Below are positions 20,375 to 27,864 of a stretch of 31,611 nucleotides of DNA, one piece after another. Location: contig DATLRO010000090.1 of the NCBI GenBank assembly GCA_035534615.1, forward strand, positions 1 to 31,611. Direction: 5' to 3'. This stretch comes from JAGWRA01 sp035534615. Lineage in GTDB: Bacteria > Acidobacteriota > Vicinamibacteria > Vicinamibacterales > CAVVIG01. The position numbers and the translations under genes are program-made. Position 1 is the stretch's first letter; the number at the start of each line of letters is the position of its first letter. Below the pieces are notes generated by a model, which worked only from the letters and a program-made list of their open reading frames with translations, was not told the DNA's origin and did no database searches.

Positions 20375-21199
20375 ATGCCTATTCGCAAGTACAAACCGAC
20401 GTCGGCGGGACGGCGCTTCCAGACCGTGCAGGTGTTCGACGAGATCACCACGTCGCGGCCGCACAAGCCGCTGACGGAGCCGCTGCCCCGTTCGGGCGGC
20501 CGCAACAACCGCGGCGAGCTGACCTCCTGGTGGCGCGGGGGCGGACACAAGCGCGTCTATCGCGTGATCGACTTCAAGCGCGACAAGACGGGCATCCCGG
20601 GCCGGGTGGCCACGATCGAATACGACCCGAACCGCTCGGCGCGGATTGCGCTCATCACCTACGCGGACGGCGAGAAGCGGTACATCCTGCAGCCGGCCGG
20701 CCTGAAGGTGGGCGACGCGGTCGTGGCCGGCCCGCACGTGGACATCCTGCCGGGCAACGCCATGCCGCTGGGGCACATCCCGCTCGGCACGCAGATCCAC
20801 AACGTCGAGCTGCGGCCGGGCAAGGGCGGGCAGATCGCGCGCAGCGCCGGATCGTCGGTCCAGCTGGTGGCGAAGGAAGGCGACTACGCCTCCGTGAAGA
20901 TGCCGTCGGGCGAAATCCGCCGGATCCACGTGCAGTGCTGCGCCACGATCGGCCAGGTCGGCAACGTCGACCACGAGAACGTGTCGATCGGGAAGGCCGG
21001 GCGGAGCCGGTGGCTGGGCCAGCGCCCGCACGTGCGCGGCGTTGCGATGAACCCGGTCGACCACCCGCTCGGCGGCGGCGAAGGCAAGACGTCGGGCGGA
21101 CGCCACCCGGTGTCGCCGTGGGGGCAGCCGGCCAAGGGCTACAAGACGCGGAACCGGAAGGCGACCGACAAGTTCATCGTGCAGCGCCGGCGGAAATAG
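20375..21199 (+). CDS. rplB: 50S ribosomal protein L2
   Basis: 274 residues, normal length. L2 is needed for subunit joining and lies near the peptidyl transferase centre. It reads MPIRKYKPTSAGRRFQTVQV at the start; the essential C-terminal region AMNPVDHPLGGGEGKTSGGR is intact, with the conserved His in DHP. ATG 20375 is preferred over ATG 20369 because GGGAAG lies at normal distance from the former and almost touches the latter. Confidence 0.98.
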   Translation: MPIRKYKPTSAGRRFQTVQVFDEITTSRPHKPLTEPLPRSGGRNNRGELTSWWRGGGHKRVYRVIDFKRDKTGIPGRVATIEYDPNRSARIALITYADGEKRYILQPAGLKVGDAVVAGPHVDILPGNAMPLGHIPLGTQIHNVELRPGKGGQIARSAGSSVQLVAKEGDYASVKMPSGEIRRIHVQCCATIGQVGNVDHENVSIGKAGRSRWLGQRPHVRGVAMNPVDHPLGGGEGKTSGGRHPVSPWGQPAKGYKTRNRKATDKFIVQRRRK

Positions 21200-21250
21200 C
21201 CGGGGGCGGCGGCGCCGGAGTCAACGGCGCGCCACGGAGCGCGGATCACC

Positions 21251-21568
21251 ATGAGCAGATCACTGAAGAAGGGCCCGTTCATCGACACACCGCTGCTGGA
21301 GAAGGTGGAGGCGATGAATCGCGGCGGCGAGAAGAAGGTCGTCAAGACCTGGTCGCGGCGATCGACTGTCGTGCCGGAGATGGTCGGCCATACGCTGGCC
21401 GTGCACAACGGCCGGAAGTTCATTCCGATCTACGTCACCGAGAACATGGTCGGGCACAAGCTCGGTGAGTTCGCGCCGACCCGCCAGTTCAAGGGGCACA
21501 CGACCAAGACCGAGAAAGCGGCGTCGGTGTCGGCGCCGGCCGCCAAACCGGCCGGGAGCACGTCATGA
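21251..21568 (+). CDS. rpsS: 30S ribosomal protein S19
   Basis: 105 residues. S19 binds S13 and 16S rRNA in the 30S head. The N-terminus MSRSLKKGPFIDTPLLEKV and the block TWSRRSTVVPEMVGHTLAVH, NGRKFIPIYVTENMVGHKLG are canonical, and GEFAPTRQFKGH ends the family core. About 20 further residues (TKTEKAASVSAPAAKPAGST) are an Ala/Ser/Lys-rich tail. The stop overlaps the rplV start by 4 nt (ATGA), so translation of L22 is coupled. Confidence 0.99.
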   Translation: MSRSLKKGPFIDTPLLEKVEAMNRGGEKKVVKTWSRRSTVVPEMVGHTLAVHNGRKFIPIYVTENMVGHKLGEFAPTRQFKGHTTKTEKAASVSAPAAKPAGSTS

Positions 21569-22023
21569 CCGAAGGGCAGGCGACGGCCCGCTACATCCGG
21601 ACGTCGGCGCAGAAGGCGGGGCTCGTGCTCGATCTCATCCGCGGGCGCGACGTCAATCAGGCGCTGGCGACGCTGCAGTTCACGCGCAAGCGGATCGCGC
21701 ACGACATCGAGAAGATCCTGCGGTCGGCCGTGGCGAACCTCCAGCAGAAGGACGGGTTCGGCGGCGACGTCGAACGCCTCTACGTGTCGGCGTGCTACGC
21801 CGACCAGGGGCCGTCGGCCAAGCGGATCCGGCCGGCCCCGATGGGGCGCGCCTTCCGCGTGCTCAAGCGGACGGCGCATCTGACCGTCAAGGTCGCGGAG
21901 CGGCCGGCGGCGGCCCGGAGCGGGGCGGCGCGCACCGCGACGCCGGCGACGCCGGCTGGCGCGGCGACGGCGGGCCGCGGCCGGCGCGCGAAGGCGCCGG
22001 CGGAGACCACCAGCGAGGAGTAG
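21565..22023 (+). CDS. rplV: 50S ribosomal protein L22 with low-complexity C-terminal tail
   Basis: 152 residues against about 110 in E. coli. L22 lines the exit tunnel opposite L4. The core is clear: ARYIRTSAQKAGLVLDLIRG, the helix LQFTRKRIAHDIEKILRSAV, and the hairpin region AKRIRPAPMGRAFRVLKRTA HLTV. From about residue 112 onward the protein becomes an Ala/Pro/Thr/Arg-rich tail ending ETTSEE, probably disordered and outside the conserved fold. The start overlaps rpsS by 4 nt. Confidence 0.98.
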   Translation: MTEGQATARYIRTSAQKAGLVLDLIRGRDVNQALATLQFTRKRIAHDIEKILRSAVANLQQKDGFGGDVERLYVSACYADQGPSAKRIRPAPMGRAFRVLKRTAHLTVKVAERPAAARSGAARTATPATPAGAATAGRGRRAKAPAETTSEE

Positions 22024-22061
22024 CCCCGGCCGGTGCGTCCGGTCTGGCGAGGAGACAGTCT

Positions 22062-22751
22062 GTGGGTCAGAAGGTTCACCCTTACGGGTTCCGGCTCGGA
22101 TTCAACAAGACGTGGCGGTCGCGCTGGTACTCGTCGCGCGACTACGCGAAGCTGCTGCACGAGGATCTGGCGCTGCGCCAGATGCTGAAGCGGCGGTTCG
22201 CGCACGCCGGCGTCTCGCGCATCGAGACCGAGCGGGCGGCGAACAAGCTGAAGATCGACATCTATACGTCCCGCCCCGGCATCATCATCGGCCGGAAAGG
22301 GACGGAGGTCGACAAGCTGAAGACCGAGATCCAGAAGCGGACGAATCGCGAGGTCTTCATCAACATCCAGGAGATTCAGAAGCCCGAGCTGGACGCGCAG
22401 CTCATCGCCGAATCGGTCGCCATGCAGCTGGAGAAGCGCGTGGCGTTCCGGCGCGCGATGCGCAAGGTGGTCGAATCGGCCCTGCGGTTCGGCGCGCGCG
22501 GCATCAAGGTGCGGGTGTCCGGCCGGCTGAACGGCGCGGAGATCGCCCGGTCGGAGTGGTACCTGCACGGCCAGCTGCCGCTGCAGACGCTGCGGGCGGA
22601 CATCGAGTACGGCTTCGCGGAAGCCAAGACGACCTACGGGCAGATCGGCGTGAAGGTCTGGCTGTACAAGGGCGAGCGCCTGACGCCCGTGCGGGGCCGC
22701 GAAGAAGAGTACCGGGAACGGGCGCCGCGGGGCCGGGGCGCCAGGGCATAG
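22062..22751 (+). CDS. rpsC: 30S ribosomal protein S3
   Basis: 229 residues. S3 forms part of the mRNA entry channel and helps unwind mRNA structure. The start GQKVHPYGFRLGFNKTWRSR follows GTG 22062, with GAGGAG 7 nt upstream. The KH domain is visible as TSRPGIIIGRKGTEVDKLK, and the C-terminal domain as KGIKVRVSGRLNGAEIARSE-type sequence (here RGIKVRVSGRLNGAEIARSE). The last 15 residues are Arg-rich (RERAPRGRGARA). Confidence 0.99.
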   Translation: MGQKVHPYGFRLGFNKTWRSRWYSSRDYAKLLHEDLALRQMLKRRFAHAGVSRIETERAANKLKIDIYTSRPGIIIGRKGTEVDKLKTEIQKRTNREVFINIQEIQKPELDAQLIAESVAMQLEKRVAFRRAMRKVVESALRFGARGIKVRVSGRLNGAEIARSEWYLHGQLPLQTLRADIEYGFAEAKTTYGQIGVKVWLYKGERLTPVRGREEEYRERAPRGRGARA

Positions 22752-22770
22752 AGCACGAGGATCAGTCCGT

Positions 22771-23196
22771 ATGTTGATGCCGAAGAAGGTCAAGTTCCGG
22801 AAGCAGCAGCGCGGGCGCATGCGGGGCAAGGCCTGGCGCGGCTCCGACGTGTCGTTCGGGGATTACGGGCTGCGCGCCATGGAAGCGTGCTGGCTGACCG
22901 ACCGGCAGATCGAGGCGGCGCGCGTGGCGATGACCCGGTTCATCAAGCGCGGCGGGAAGATCTGGGTGCGGGTGTTCCCGGACAAGCCGATCACGAAGAA
23001 GCCGCAGGAGACCCGGATGGGCAAGGGGAAGGGCGCGCCCGAGCAGTGGGTGTGCGTCGTCCGGCCCGGGAAGGTGCTCTTCGAGATGGAGGGCGTCAGC
23101 GAGAAGGACGCGCGGCAGGCGATGCGGCTGGCGGCGGCGAAGCTGCCGATTCCGACGCGGTTCGCGACGCGGTTCGCCGAGGAGAGGATGCTATGA
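22771..23196 (+). CDS. rplP: 50S ribosomal protein L16
   Basis: 141 residues. L16 organises the A-site region of 23S rRNA. It begins MLMPKKVKFRKQQRGRMRG, the standard start, so ATG 22771 is right even though ATG 22777 is in frame. FGDYGLRAMEACWLTDRQIE, the arginine-rich WVRVFPDKPITKKPQETRMG loop and GKGAPEQWVCVVRPGKVLFE are conserved. It overlaps rpmC by 4 nt. Confidence 0.99.
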   Translation: MLMPKKVKFRKQQRGRMRGKAWRGSDVSFGDYGLRAMEACWLTDRQIEAARVAMTRFIKRGGKIWVRVFPDKPITKKPQETRMGKGKGAPEQWVCVVRPGKVLFEMEGVSEKDARQAMRLAAAKLPIPTRFATRFAEERML

Positions 23197-23384
23197 CGAA
23201 GGCCGCCGAGTTCCGCGAGCTGTCGGTCACCGAGCTGCGCGTGCGCGAGCACGAGCTGCAGGACGAGATGTTCCGGCTGCGGATCAAGGGCGCGATGGGC
23301 GAAATCGAGGCGCAGAACAAGCTGCGCGGGACGCGGCGCAGCTTGGCGCGCGTCAAGACCCTCATCCGCGAGAAGGGCGAGTAG
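23193..23384 (+). CDS. rpmC: 50S ribosomal protein L29
   Basis: 63 residues forming two helices near the tunnel exit, next to L23. It reads MTKAAEFRELSVTELRVREH, then ELQDEMFRLRIKGAMGEIEA, then NKLRGTRRSLARVKTLIREK, matching the family throughout. GGAGAGG precedes ATG 23193, which overlaps the rplP stop by 4 nt, implying translational coupling. Confidence 0.98.
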   Translation: MTKAAEFRELSVTELRVREHELQDEMFRLRIKGAMGEIEAQNKLRGTRRSLARVKTLIREKGE

Positions 23385-23436
23385 CGCCCGGGCGCCGGCG
23401 GGAGCCGGCGCGGGCGACCAAGGATCGGACGAAGAC

Positions 23437-23691
23437 ATGGCTGCGAAATCAGAGAAGCAGGGCATCGTCGTCAGCAACCGGATGCAGAAGAGCGTCGTGG
23501 TTGCGGTCGAGCGCCAGGTCCGCCACGGGCTGTACGGCAAGACGCAGAAGCGGACGTCGACGTTTCTGGCGCACGACGAGGACGGGATCGCGAAGGTCGG
23601 TGACCAGGTGCTCATCGTGGAGACCCGGCCGCTCAGCCGCCGCAAACGGTGGATGGTGACCCGCGTCGTGCGCAAGGCGCTCGAGGTCTAG
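23437..23691 (+). CDS. rpsQ: 30S ribosomal protein S17
   Basis: 84 residues, an OB-fold protein that binds the 5' domain of 16S rRNA early in assembly. KQGIVVSNRMQKSVVVAVER, the variable arm RHGLYGKTQKRTSTFLAHDE and the closing VETRPLSRRKRWMVTRVV are canonical. AAGGA lies upstream of ATG 23437 in the 52-nt gap after rpmC. Confidence 0.99.
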   Translation: MAAKSEKQGIVVSNRMQKSVVVAVERQVRHGLYGKTQKRTSTFLAHDEDGIAKVGDQVLIVETRPLSRRKRWMVTRVVRKALEV

Positions 23692-23706
23692 GCAGGGGGT
23701 GCGACG

Positions 23707-24075
23707 ATGATTCAGATGCGATCGATCCTCGACGTCGCCGATAATTCCGGCGCGCGCAAGATCTCGATCATCAATCCGATCGGTGGGTCGACCGGCCGCT
23801 ACGCGCGGCTGGGGGACATCGTCACCGCGTCGGTGAAGGAAGCCACGCCCGAGTCCAACGTCAAGAAGGGCCAGGTCGTGAAGGCGGTGATCGTGCGGAC
23901 CGTCAAGGAGCAGCGCCGCCGGGACGGCAGCTACATCCGGTTCGACCGGAACGCGGCGGTGCTGGTCAACGATCAGAACGAGCCGATCGGGACGCGCGTG
24001 TTCGGGCCGGTGGCCCGCGAGCTGCGCGAGCGGAAGTTCATGAAGATCATCTCGCTGGCGCCGGAGGTGCTGTAG
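23707..24075 (+). CDS. rplN: 50S ribosomal protein L14
   Basis: 122 residues, exactly the usual length. L14 forms an intersubunit bridge and is the binding surface for the silencing factor RsfS. It begins MIQMRSILDVADNSGARKIS, keeps VKKGQVVKAVIVRTVKEQRR, and ends RERKFMKIISLAPEVL. AGGGGG sits before ATG 23707. The last base of its TAG is the first base of the rplX GTG. Confidence 0.99.
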   Translation: MIQMRSILDVADNSGARKISIINPIGGSTGRYARLGDIVTASVKEATPESNVKKGQVVKAVIVRTVKEQRRRDGSYIRFDRNAAVLVNDQNEPIGTRVFGPVARELRERKFMKIISLAPEVL

Positions 24076-24407
24076 TGTCGCGTCTGCAGACTCCGATCCG
24101 CCGGAACGACAACGTGCTCGTGGTGGCGGGCAAGGACCGCGGGAAGCGGGGGCGCGTGCTGAAGGTGCTGCCCGCGCGGAACCGCCTCGTCATCGAGGGC
24201 GTCAACCTCATCAAGCGTCACACGCGGCCGAACCCGAACGCGAACGTCCAGGGCGGCATCGTGGAGCGCGAGGCGTCGCTGCACGCGTCGAACGTGCAGC
24301 TCATCTGCCCGGAGTGCGGCGCCCAGACGCGCATCGGGCGCCGCGTGCTGAACGACGGCCGCAAGGTCCGCATCTGCCGCAAGTGCGAGGGAGTGGTGGA
24401 CAAATGA
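24075..24407 (+). CDS. rplX: 50S ribosomal protein L24 with C-terminal zinc-ribbon-like cysteines
   Basis: 110 residues. L24 is an assembly initiator for the 50S subunit with an N-terminal KOW motif (NDNVLVVAGKDRGKRGRVLK). The C-terminal half carries CPEC and CRKC, spaced like a zinc ribbon, unlike E. coli L24, which lacks such Cys pairs. The GTG start at 24075 shares a base with the rplN stop and its own stop overlaps rplE by 4 nt, so translation of the three genes is tightly coupled. Confidence 0.98.
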   Translation: MSRLQTPIRRNDNVLVVAGKDRGKRGRVLKVLPARNRLVIEGVNLIKRHTRPNPNANVQGGIVEREASLHASNVQLICPECGAQTRIGRRVLNDGRKVRICRKCEGVVDK

Positions 24408-24946
24408 GCCGGCTGAAAGACCGCTATCTCAAGGACGTCGTGCCGGCCCTGACCAAGGAGTTCGGCTACACGAACGCGATGGCCGTGCCGCGCATCGAGA
24501 AGATCGTGGTCAACATGGGCCTGGGCGAGGCGACGTCGAACGTCAAGCTGGTCGACGTCGCGACCGACGAGCTGGCCCGGATCACCGGCCAGCGGCCGGC
24601 GACGCGCCGCGCCAAGAAGTCGGTGGCCGCCTTCAAGGTGCGCAAGGGCATGCCGATCGGCTCGATGGTCACGCTGCGCGGCGACCGGATGTGGGAGTTC
24701 CTGGACCGGCTGGTGAGCATCGCCCTGCCGCGCGTCCGCGACTTCCGCGGGGTGTCGCCGCGGGGCTTCGACGGCCGGGGCAACTACACGCTGGGGCTGC
24801 GCGATCAGCTGCTGTTCCCGGAAATCGACTACATGCGCGTCGACAAGGCGCGCGGCATGAACGTGTCGGTCGTGACGACGGCGAACACCGACGAGGAAGC
24901 GCGCAAGCTGCTGCAGTTCATCGGCATGCCGTTCCGAGCGAATTAG
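24404..24946 (+). CDS. rplE: 50S ribosomal protein L5
   Basis: 180 residues. L5 binds 5S rRNA and contacts P-site tRNA and S13. It shows MSRLKDRYLKDVVPALTKEF, RIEKIVVNMGLGEATSNVKL, GQRPATRRAKKSVAAFKVRK and the C-terminal DYMRVDKARGMNVSVVTTAN. ATG 24404 overlaps the rplX stop (ATGA); an upstream in-frame start inside rplX is not credible. Because the genes overlap, an E. coli-style S8 site in a leader before rplE would have to lie in coding sequence. Confidence 0.99.
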   Translation: MSRLKDRYLKDVVPALTKEFGYTNAMAVPRIEKIVVNMGLGEATSNVKLVDVATDELARITGQRPATRRAKKSVAAFKVRKGMPIGSMVTLRGDRMWEFLDRLVSIALPRVRDFRGVSPRGFDGRGNYTLGLRDQLLFPEIDYMRVDKARGMNVSVVTTANTDEEARKLLQFIGMPFRAN

Positions 24947-24962
24947 ACCAGGACGCACCAAC

Positions 24963-25148
24963 ATGGCTACAACTGCCAAGATCGCGAAAGAGAACAAGCG
25001 GCCCAAGTACAAGATCCGGCTGCGCCACCGGTGCCGCCTGTGCGGTCGCCCGCGCGCCTATATGCGGAAATTCGCCCTGTGCCGCCTCTGCTTCCGCAAG
25101 CTGGCCCTCGAGGGCGACATCACCGGCGTGACCAAAAGCAGTTGGTAG
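24963..25148 (+). CDS. rpsN: 30S ribosomal protein S14, zinc-binding type
   Basis: 61 residues, the short zinc-dependent S14 form. Two CxxC pairs, CRLCGRPRAY and CRLCFRKLALEG, bind zinc; the longer zinc-free paralogue would be about 90-100 residues. S14 is a late 30S head protein near S3 and S10. MATTAKIAKENKRPKYKIRL is a typical N-terminus. A short gap (16 nt) separates it from rplE and 10 nt from rpsH. Confidence 0.99.
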   Translation: MATTAKIAKENKRPKYKIRLRHRCRLCGRPRAYMRKFALCRLCFRKLALEGDITGVTKSSW

Positions 25149-25158
25149 GACTGAGGCT

Positions 25159-25557
25159 ATGACTGATCCGATTTCCGACATGCTCACGCGCATCCGGAAC
25201 GCCGTGAACGCGCGGCACATGCGCGTCGACGTCCCGGCCTCGCGGCTGAAGCTCGAGATCGCGCGCATTCTCCAGGACGAGGGCTACATCCAGGGCTTCA
25301 AGCTGCTCGAGCCCGAGCCGCAGGGCCACCAGATGATCCGCCTCATCCTGAAATACGGGCCGCACGGCGAGCGGCTCATCACCGGCGTCGAGCGCATCAG
25401 CCGGCCCGGCCGCCGCGTCTACTTCGGGCGCGAGGACGTGCCGGAGGTCCTCGGCGGCCTCGGCATGAGCATCCTGACCACGTCGCGCGGCATCATGACC
25501 GGTCGGGCGGCTGTCAAGGCCGGCGTGGGCGGCGAAGTGCTCTGCAACGTCTGGTAG
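25159..25557 (+). CDS. rpsH: 30S ribosomal protein S8
   Basis: 132 residues. S8 binds helix 21 of 16S rRNA and in E. coli represses the spc operon. MTDPISDMLTRIRNAVNARH at the start and GLGMSILTTSRGIMTGRAAV followed by GGEVLCNVW at the end are the family signatures. TGAGG precedes ATG 25159. Whether S8 regulates this operon cannot be judged; I saw no obvious intergenic mimic of its rRNA site. Confidence 0.99.
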   Translation: MTDPISDMLTRIRNAVNARHMRVDVPASRLKLEIARILQDEGYIQGFKLLEPEPQGHQMIRLILKYGPHGERLITGVERISRPGRRVYFGREDVPEVLGGLGMSILTTSRGIMTGRAAVKAGVGGEVLCNVW

Positions 25558-25569
25558 CGGGTGATGACG

Positions 25570-26112
25570 ATGTCTCTGTCGCGTATTGGCAAGAAACCGA
25601 TCCCGATTCCGAAGGGCGTCACCGTCAAGGTGGACGAGGACGCCATCGAGATTCAGGGGCCCAAGGGCCGGCTGCGCCAGCCGTTCCCCCCCGGCGTCTA
25701 CTGTGAGGTCGTCGACGGGCAGATCCGGGCCCGCCGCGTCCGCGACGACAAGACGCTCGACAAGTTCCACGGGCTCGCCCGGAGTCTGGTCGCCAACGCC
25801 GTCAGGGGCGTGACGGACGGCTTCAAGCGTGAGCTCGACATTGTCGGCATCGGCTATCGCGCCGAGGTGCGGGGCCAGCAGGTGGTGTTCGCCCTCGGCT
25901 ATTCGCACCCGGTCGTCTTCGACGTCCCGGCGGGGATCACCATCGCCATCGAGAAGCAGACCCACATCACGGTGTCCGGCCTCGACCGGCAGCAGGTGGG
26001 GCAGGTGGCGGCCAACATCCGGGCGCTGCGCAAGCCGGACCCCTACAAGCAGAAGGGCGTGCGGTACACGGGCGAAGTGCTCAAGAAGAAGGTCGGCAAG
26101 ACGGGCGCCTAG
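25570..26112 (+). CDS. rplF: 50S ribosomal protein L6
   Basis: 180 residues. L6 lies near the factor-binding base of the 50S subunit. It reads MSLSRIGKKPIPIPKGVTVK, with two related alpha/beta domains, GFKRELDIVGIGYRAEVRGQ and a C-terminal RALRKPDPYKQKGVRYTGEV. In-frame starts at 25561 and 25564 exist; ATG 25570 fits the family start and has GGGTGA 5 nt upstream. Confidence 0.98.
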   Translation: MSLSRIGKKPIPIPKGVTVKVDEDAIEIQGPKGRLRQPFPPGVYCEVVDGQIRARRVRDDKTLDKFHGLARSLVANAVRGVTDGFKRELDIVGIGYRAEVRGQQVVFALGYSHPVVFDVPAGITIAIEKQTHITVSGLDRQQVGQVAANIRALRKPDPYKQKGVRYTGEVLKKKVGKTGA

Positions 26113-26158
26113 CGTGTCCGCGCCGGTGGAGCGTCGCCGGCGCCGTGAGTGAAGCGAC

Positions 26159-26533
26159 ATGAAGATCAAGACGAGAGAAGATCGCCGCGATCGCATCAAG
26201 CTCAGGATCCGCAAGCGGATGCGCGGCACCGGCGAGCAGCCGCGGCTGACCGTCTTCCGCAGCCTGGCGCACGTGTACGCCCAGGTGGTCGACGATCGAA
26301 GCGGGCAGACCCTGGTGGCGGCGTCGAGCGTGGAGCCGGCGCTCAAGGGGACGATGCCGGCCGGCGCCGCCGGCGGCAACGTCGCCGGCGCGCGGGCCAT
26401 CGGCCGCGTGATCGCCGAGCGCGCGCGCGAGAAGGGCATCACGCGCGTCGTGTTCGACCGCAACGGGTTCCTGTACCACGGCCGCATCAAGGCCATCGCC
26501 GAGGCCGCGCGCGAAGCGGGCCTGGAGTTCTAG
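26159..26533 (+). CDS. rplR: 50S ribosomal protein L18
   Basis: 124 residues. L18 binds 5S rRNA and brings it into the 50S subunit with L5. It shows RIKLRIRKRMRGTGEQPRLT, VFRSLAHVYAQVVDDRSGQT and the C-terminal VVFDRNGFLYHGRIKAIAEA AREAGLEF. A glycine/alanine-rich turn (PAGAAGGNVAGARA) replaces the usual short linker. It is 3 nt before rpsE. Confidence 0.99.
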   Translation: MKIKTREDRRDRIKLRIRKRMRGTGEQPRLTVFRSLAHVYAQVVDDRSGQTLVAASSVEPALKGTMPAGAAGGNVAGARAIGRVIAERAREKGITRVVFDRNGFLYHGRIKAIAEAAREAGLEF

Positions 26534-26536
26534 GTC

Positions 26537-27061
26537 ATGACGAGAACACGCGAGCGCATCGACCCGTCGCCGCTCGATCTGAAGGACACGGTGGTGTCGA
26601 TCAACCGGGTGACGAAGGTCGTCAAGGGCGGCAAGAACCTCAGTTTCAGCGCCCTGGTGGTGATCGGCGACGGCCACGGCGTGGTGGGCTTCGGCATCGG
26701 CAAGGCCAAGGAAGTGCCGTCGGCCATCAAGAAGGGGATCGAGGCGGCCAAAAAGAGCCTGATCCGCGTGCCGATGCAGGGCACGACCCTGCCGCACGCC
26801 ATCGTCGGGAGCTTCGGCGCCGGGCGCGTGCTGCTGAAGCCGGCGCCGGACGGCACGGGCATCATCGCCGGCGGCGCCGTGCGCGCCGTGGTCGAATCGG
26901 CCGGCATCGCGAACATCCTGACGAAGTCGCTCGGCTCCGACAATGCGCACAATGTCGTGCGGGCCACCTTCGCGGGGCTCATGGCCCTGAAGGATCCCGT
27001 GCTGATCGCCCGGCTGCGCGGCAAGAGTCTGGAAGAGCTGGGGCACGTGGCGCGCGCGTAA
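26537..27061 (+). CDS. rpsE: 30S ribosomal protein S5
   Basis: 174 residues. S5 helps accuracy of decoding and mRNA entry. The dsRBD-like N-terminal domain has KDTVVSINRVTKVVKGGKNL and GDGHGVVGFGIGKAKEVPSA; the C-terminal domain has GTGIIAGGAVRAVVESAGIA and LTKSLGSDNAHNVVRATFAG. The usual Pro in GGPVRAV and HNVV context is slightly varied (GGAVRAV). The family core is intact. It follows rplR by 3 nt. Confidence 0.99.
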   Translation: MTRTRERIDPSPLDLKDTVVSINRVTKVVKGGKNLSFSALVVIGDGHGVVGFGIGKAKEVPSAIKKGIEAAKKSLIRVPMQGTTLPHAIVGSFGAGRVLLKPAPDGTGIIAGGAVRAVVESAGIANILTKSLGSDNAHNVVRATFAGLMALKDPVLIARLRGKSLEELGHVARA

Positions 27062-27103
27062 GCGGGCGGCGGCCGGCCGGGCCGGCAGACGGGACGGGCA
27101 TTC

Positions 27104-27310
27104 ATGGCACAGACGGCACAGACGGCGGGCGCGGGCAGGATCAAGGTCACCCTCGTGAAGAGCGTGATCGGCTTCGACAGGCGGCAGCGGAGCGTCGTCC
27201 GGGGCCTCGGGCTGCGGCGGATCCGCCACACCGTGGAGCTGGCGGACACGCCCGCGATCCGCGGCATGATCAGGAAGGTGCGCCACCTGCTGGCCGTGCA
27301 GCAGGGGTGA
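27104..27310 (+). CDS. rpmD: 50S ribosomal protein L30
   Basis: 68 residues. This small single-domain protein has IKVTLVKSVIGFDRRQRSVV, then RGLGLRRIRHTVELADTPAI and IRGMIRKVRHLLAV, as expected for bacterial L30. A Thr/Ala-rich 11-residue N-terminal lead (MAQTAQTAGAG) precedes the core. It lies between rpsE and rplO, its usual place. Confidence 0.97.
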   Translation: MAQTAQTAGAGRIKVTLVKSVIGFDRRQRSVVRGLGLRRIRHTVELADTPAIRGMIRKVRHLLAVQQG

Positions 27311-27347
27311 GAGCCGGCCGCGCAGGCCGCACGACGGATCAGACATC

Positions 27348-27803
27348 ATGGATTTGAGCAATCTGAAGCCGCCCAAGGGGGCCAAGCACGCGAAGAAGCG
27401 GATCGGACGCGGCCAGGGATCGGGCCAGGGCAAGACGGCGGGCCGCGGACACAAGGGCGCGAAGTCGCGATCGGGCTTCAAGCGCAAGCGCGGGTTCGAA
27501 GGCGGCCAGATGCCGCTGCACCGCCGTGTGCCGAAGCGCGGGTTCCACAACCCGTTCCGCGTCGAGTACAGCGTCGTGAACCTGGACAGCCTCGGCGAGC
27601 GGTTCGAGGCCGGCACGGTCGTGACGCCGGAGCTGCTCCGCGATCACGGGCTGGTGCCCTCGGGGATGCCGGTGAAGGTGCTGGCGCGCGGCGAGATTGC
27701 GAAGCCGCTGACGGTCCGGGCGCACCGGTTCAGCGGCAAGGCGGCCGAGAAAATCGCGGCCGCCGGCGGGACGGCGGAGCGGCTGACCGGGTCGGCGGCG
27801 TAA
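27348..27803 (+). CDS. rplO: 50S ribosomal protein L15
   Basis: 151 residues. L15 is a late-assembly 50S protein with a long Gly/Lys/Arg-rich extension that threads into 23S rRNA, seen here as KKRIGRGQGSGQGKTAGRGH and GAKSRSGFKRKRGFEGGQMP. The globular end has VKVLARGEIAKPLTVRAHRF and the sheet-helix closing SGKAAEKIAAAGG. MDLSNLKPPKGAKHAKKRIG is a normal start. A 61-nt gap with GC-rich inverted repeats precedes secY. Confidence 0.98.
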   Translation: MDLSNLKPPKGAKHAKKRIGRGQGSGQGKTAGRGHKGAKSRSGFKRKRGFEGGQMPLHRRVPKRGFHNPFRVEYSVVNLDSLGERFEAGTVVTPELLRDHGLVPSGMPVKVLARGEIAKPLTVRAHRFSGKAAEKIAAAGGTAERLTGSAA

Positions 27804-27864
27804 CCGCGCTGCGGGAGGTCCGGATCGGCCGCCGGGACGGCCGGCCGGACGACAGGGGTCGCGC

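Noticed and set aside
27818..27850. Inverted repeat GTCCGG/CCGGAC between rplO and secY
   Set aside because: A 6-bp stem with a 21-nt loop is expected by chance in such GC-rich DNA; not listed as a feature.
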